Assembly: GCA_913060555.1 (NCBI GenBank)
Contig: CAJXRS010000017.1
Span: forward strand, 1 to 37,551
DNA: 37,551 nucleotides
Direction: 5' to 3'
Source: an uncultured Gammaproteobacteria bacterium
GTDB taxonomy: Bacteria; Pseudomonadota; Gammaproteobacteria; Pseudomonadales; Porticoccaceae
A model generated the notes under the pieces. It worked only from the letters and a program-made list of their open reading frames with translations, did no database searches and was not told the origin of the DNA. Position numbers and translations under genes: made by a program. This document shows, one piece after another, positions 36,559 through 37,551 of the stretch (the stretch's first letter is position 1; the number at the start of each line of letters is the position of its first letter).

Positions 36559-37332
36559 ATGTCCAATCTGAATCGGGAAACTGTGCTCAGCGTTCATCAC
36601 TGGACCGATCGGCTGTTCAGCTTTCGGACCACCAGGGATCCGGCGTTTCGCTTCAAGAACGGCCACTTCACCATGATCGGTCTCGAGGTGGAGGACAAGC
36701 CCTTGCTGCGCGCCTACAGCATGGCCAGCGCCAACTACGAGGAGGAGTTGGAGTTTTTCAGCATCAAGGTGCCGGATGGGCCCCTGACTTCGCGGTTGCA
36801 GAACATCAGTGCCGGCGACCAGGTGCTGGTGGGTCGTAAGCCCACCGGAACCCTGGTGCTCGATCATCTGCTGCCGGGCCGCCATCTCTACCTGCTGGCC
36901 ACGGGTACTGGGCTGGCGCCCTTTCTCAGCATCATCCGCGATCTCGACATCTACGATCACTTTGAAAGGGTGATCCTGGTGCACGGGTGCCGCCATGTGG
37001 CAGACCTGGCCTATCGCGAGATGATCACCGAGGAGCTGCCCAGGCACGAGTTCTTCGGCGAGGTTGCCCGGGAAAAGCTGAGTTATTACCCCACGGTGAC
37101 CCGTGAGTCGTTTCGCAATCAGGGCCGTATCACCCAGTTGCTGGACAGTGGCAAGCTGTGTGCGGACTTGGGCCTGCCGCCGCTGAGCGTCGCGGACGAT
37201 CGCTTCATGCTCTGTGGCAGCCCGGCCATGCTCAATGACCTCTGCGACCTGCTCGACAGCAGGGGGTTCCGTGAGTATGGCGGCGGCGAGCTCGGTCACT
37301 ATGTGATCGAGCGCGCCTTTGTGGAACGCTGA
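36559..37332 (+). CDS. fpr: Ferredoxin-NADP+ reductase Fpr
   Basis: This 257-residue cytosolic FAD enzyme exchanges electrons between NADPH and ferredoxin or flavodoxin, supporting Fe-S repair and oxidative-stress defence. FAD-binding residues are in LRAYSMASANYEE (RxYS near residue 52). The NADP-binding segments are LLATGTGLAPFLSI and LVHGCRHVADLAY, with MLCGSPAML later. The C-terminus ends in VIERAFVER, the short tail of the bacterial (Azotobacter/Pseudomonas) Fpr subclass, without the terminal Tyr of plastid enzymes. GGGAG lies 9 bases before the ATG at 36559. It is divergent from the FinR-like regulator. Confidence 0.95.
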   Translation: MSNLNRETVLSVHHWTDRLFSFRTTRDPAFRFKNGHFTMIGLEVEDKPLLRAYSMASANYEEELEFFSIKVPDGPLTSRLQNISAGDQVLVGRKPTGTLVLDHLLPGRHLYLLATGTGLAPFLSIIRDLDIYDHFERVILVHGCRHVADLAYREMITEELPRHEFFGEVAREKLSYYPTVTRESFRNQGRITQLLDSGKLCADLGLPPLSVADDRFMLCGSPAMLNDLCDLLDSRGFREYGGGELGHYVIERAFVER

Positions 37333-37387
37333 GCGGAGATTCGAGGCGGGCCTGCGCCCCATCGCGCCTGGTCCGCCCGTTGTCATC

Positions 37388-37405
37388 CCGGCGGCTTGCC
37401 GCCGG
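37388..37405. other. GC-rich hairpin after fpr
   Basis: CCGGCGGC and GCCGCCGG form an 8-base perfect inverted repeat around TT, 56 bases after the fpr stop. No T-run follows, so it is not a standard intrinsic terminator. It may be a transcript-end stem. Confidence 0.4.
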
Positions 37406-37441
37406 CCAGTGCTCCCGGAAACTCCGGTGTTCCTGGAAACC

Positions 37442-37456
37442 CTAGTGGGCCACTAG
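37442..37456. repeat. Short inverted repeat beside the transposase end
   Basis: CTAGTGG-G-CCACTAG is a perfect 7-base inverted repeat 8 bases beyond the stop of the partial transposase. It could lie at or near the element end. The true terminal repeat cannot be set without the other end. Confidence 0.4.
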
Positions 37457-37463
37457 TAGCCTC

Positions 37464-37551
37464 TCAATCAGATAGTTGTGGATAGAGGCGTTTCAACTTG
37501 ATTCGTGCGTCGTTGGTGGTGAATCGCCAGTCGACGGTTCGATGCGCCCGG
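37464..37551 (-). CDS. IS630-type transposase, C-terminal fragment (partial)
   Basis: The last 88 bases on the minus strand stay open from the window edge to a TGA at 37464-37466. They encode 28 residues reading AHRTVDWRFTTNDA followed by RIKLKRLYPQLSD. The W-x-F-T-T-x-D-A-R-I-K-L-x-x-L-Y-P pattern is the C-terminus I associate with one group of IS630-family DDE transposases. The rest of the protein lies outside the window, so whether the element is intact is unknown. The family call rests on a short motif. Confidence 0.6.
   Translation of the reverse strand, partial: RAHRTVDWRFTTNDARIKLKRLYPQLSD

Overview
The window looks like chromosomal DNA from a high-GC gammaproteobacterium. The housekeeping genes point that way: hexR next to uvrD, a divergent finR-like/fpr pair, gltB-gltD, uppP, a DUF2058 remnant, and a RimK-like ligase paired with a GNAT acetyltransferase. 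I cannot name the genus. No tRNA, rRNA, CRISPR array or complete insertion sequence was seen. No gap between genes exceeds about 240 bases.

Positions 1-10325 form a heavy-metal resistance module. A MerR regulator (9586-9999) overlaps a small UPF0060 membrane-protein gene and faces a long leftward gene series. That series encodes a Cys-rich secreted protein, an outer-membrane factor, a membrane-fusion protein, a CusA-class RND pump, then MerT, MerP and MerA. Beyond merA is a His-rich secreted protein cut by the window edge. Two MerR-type operators differ at one base in 19. One lies in front of the efflux genes beside merR and the other, 6.7 kb away, in front of merT. This suggests one mercury-responsive regulon that joins Hg(II) uptake and reduction to a Cu/Ag-type tripartite exporter. 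This is the most unusual part of the window.

Positions 10466-22620 carry an EAL-CBS-GGDEF cyclic-di-GMP protein and an LplT-like MFS protein whose C-terminus resembles a decayed PlsC acyltransferase. They are followed by a dicarboxylate/amino-acid:cation symporter, a small DUF442 phosphatase-like protein, hexR with a recognisable operator, uvrD, an orphan TRAP solute-binding lipoprotein, and a divergent SDR/acyl-CoA dehydrogenase pair.

Positions 22738-37551 hold the glutamate synthase genes gltB-gltD, uppP, the decayed DUF2058 gene, a Na/Pi-cotransporter-family protein and a YcaD-like MFS transporter. Next come the overlapping RimK-like ligase/GNAT pair and the LysR/ferredoxin-NADP reductase pair. 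The last 88 bases on the minus strand look like the C-terminus of an IS630-type transposase, so a mobile element probably begins at the right edge.
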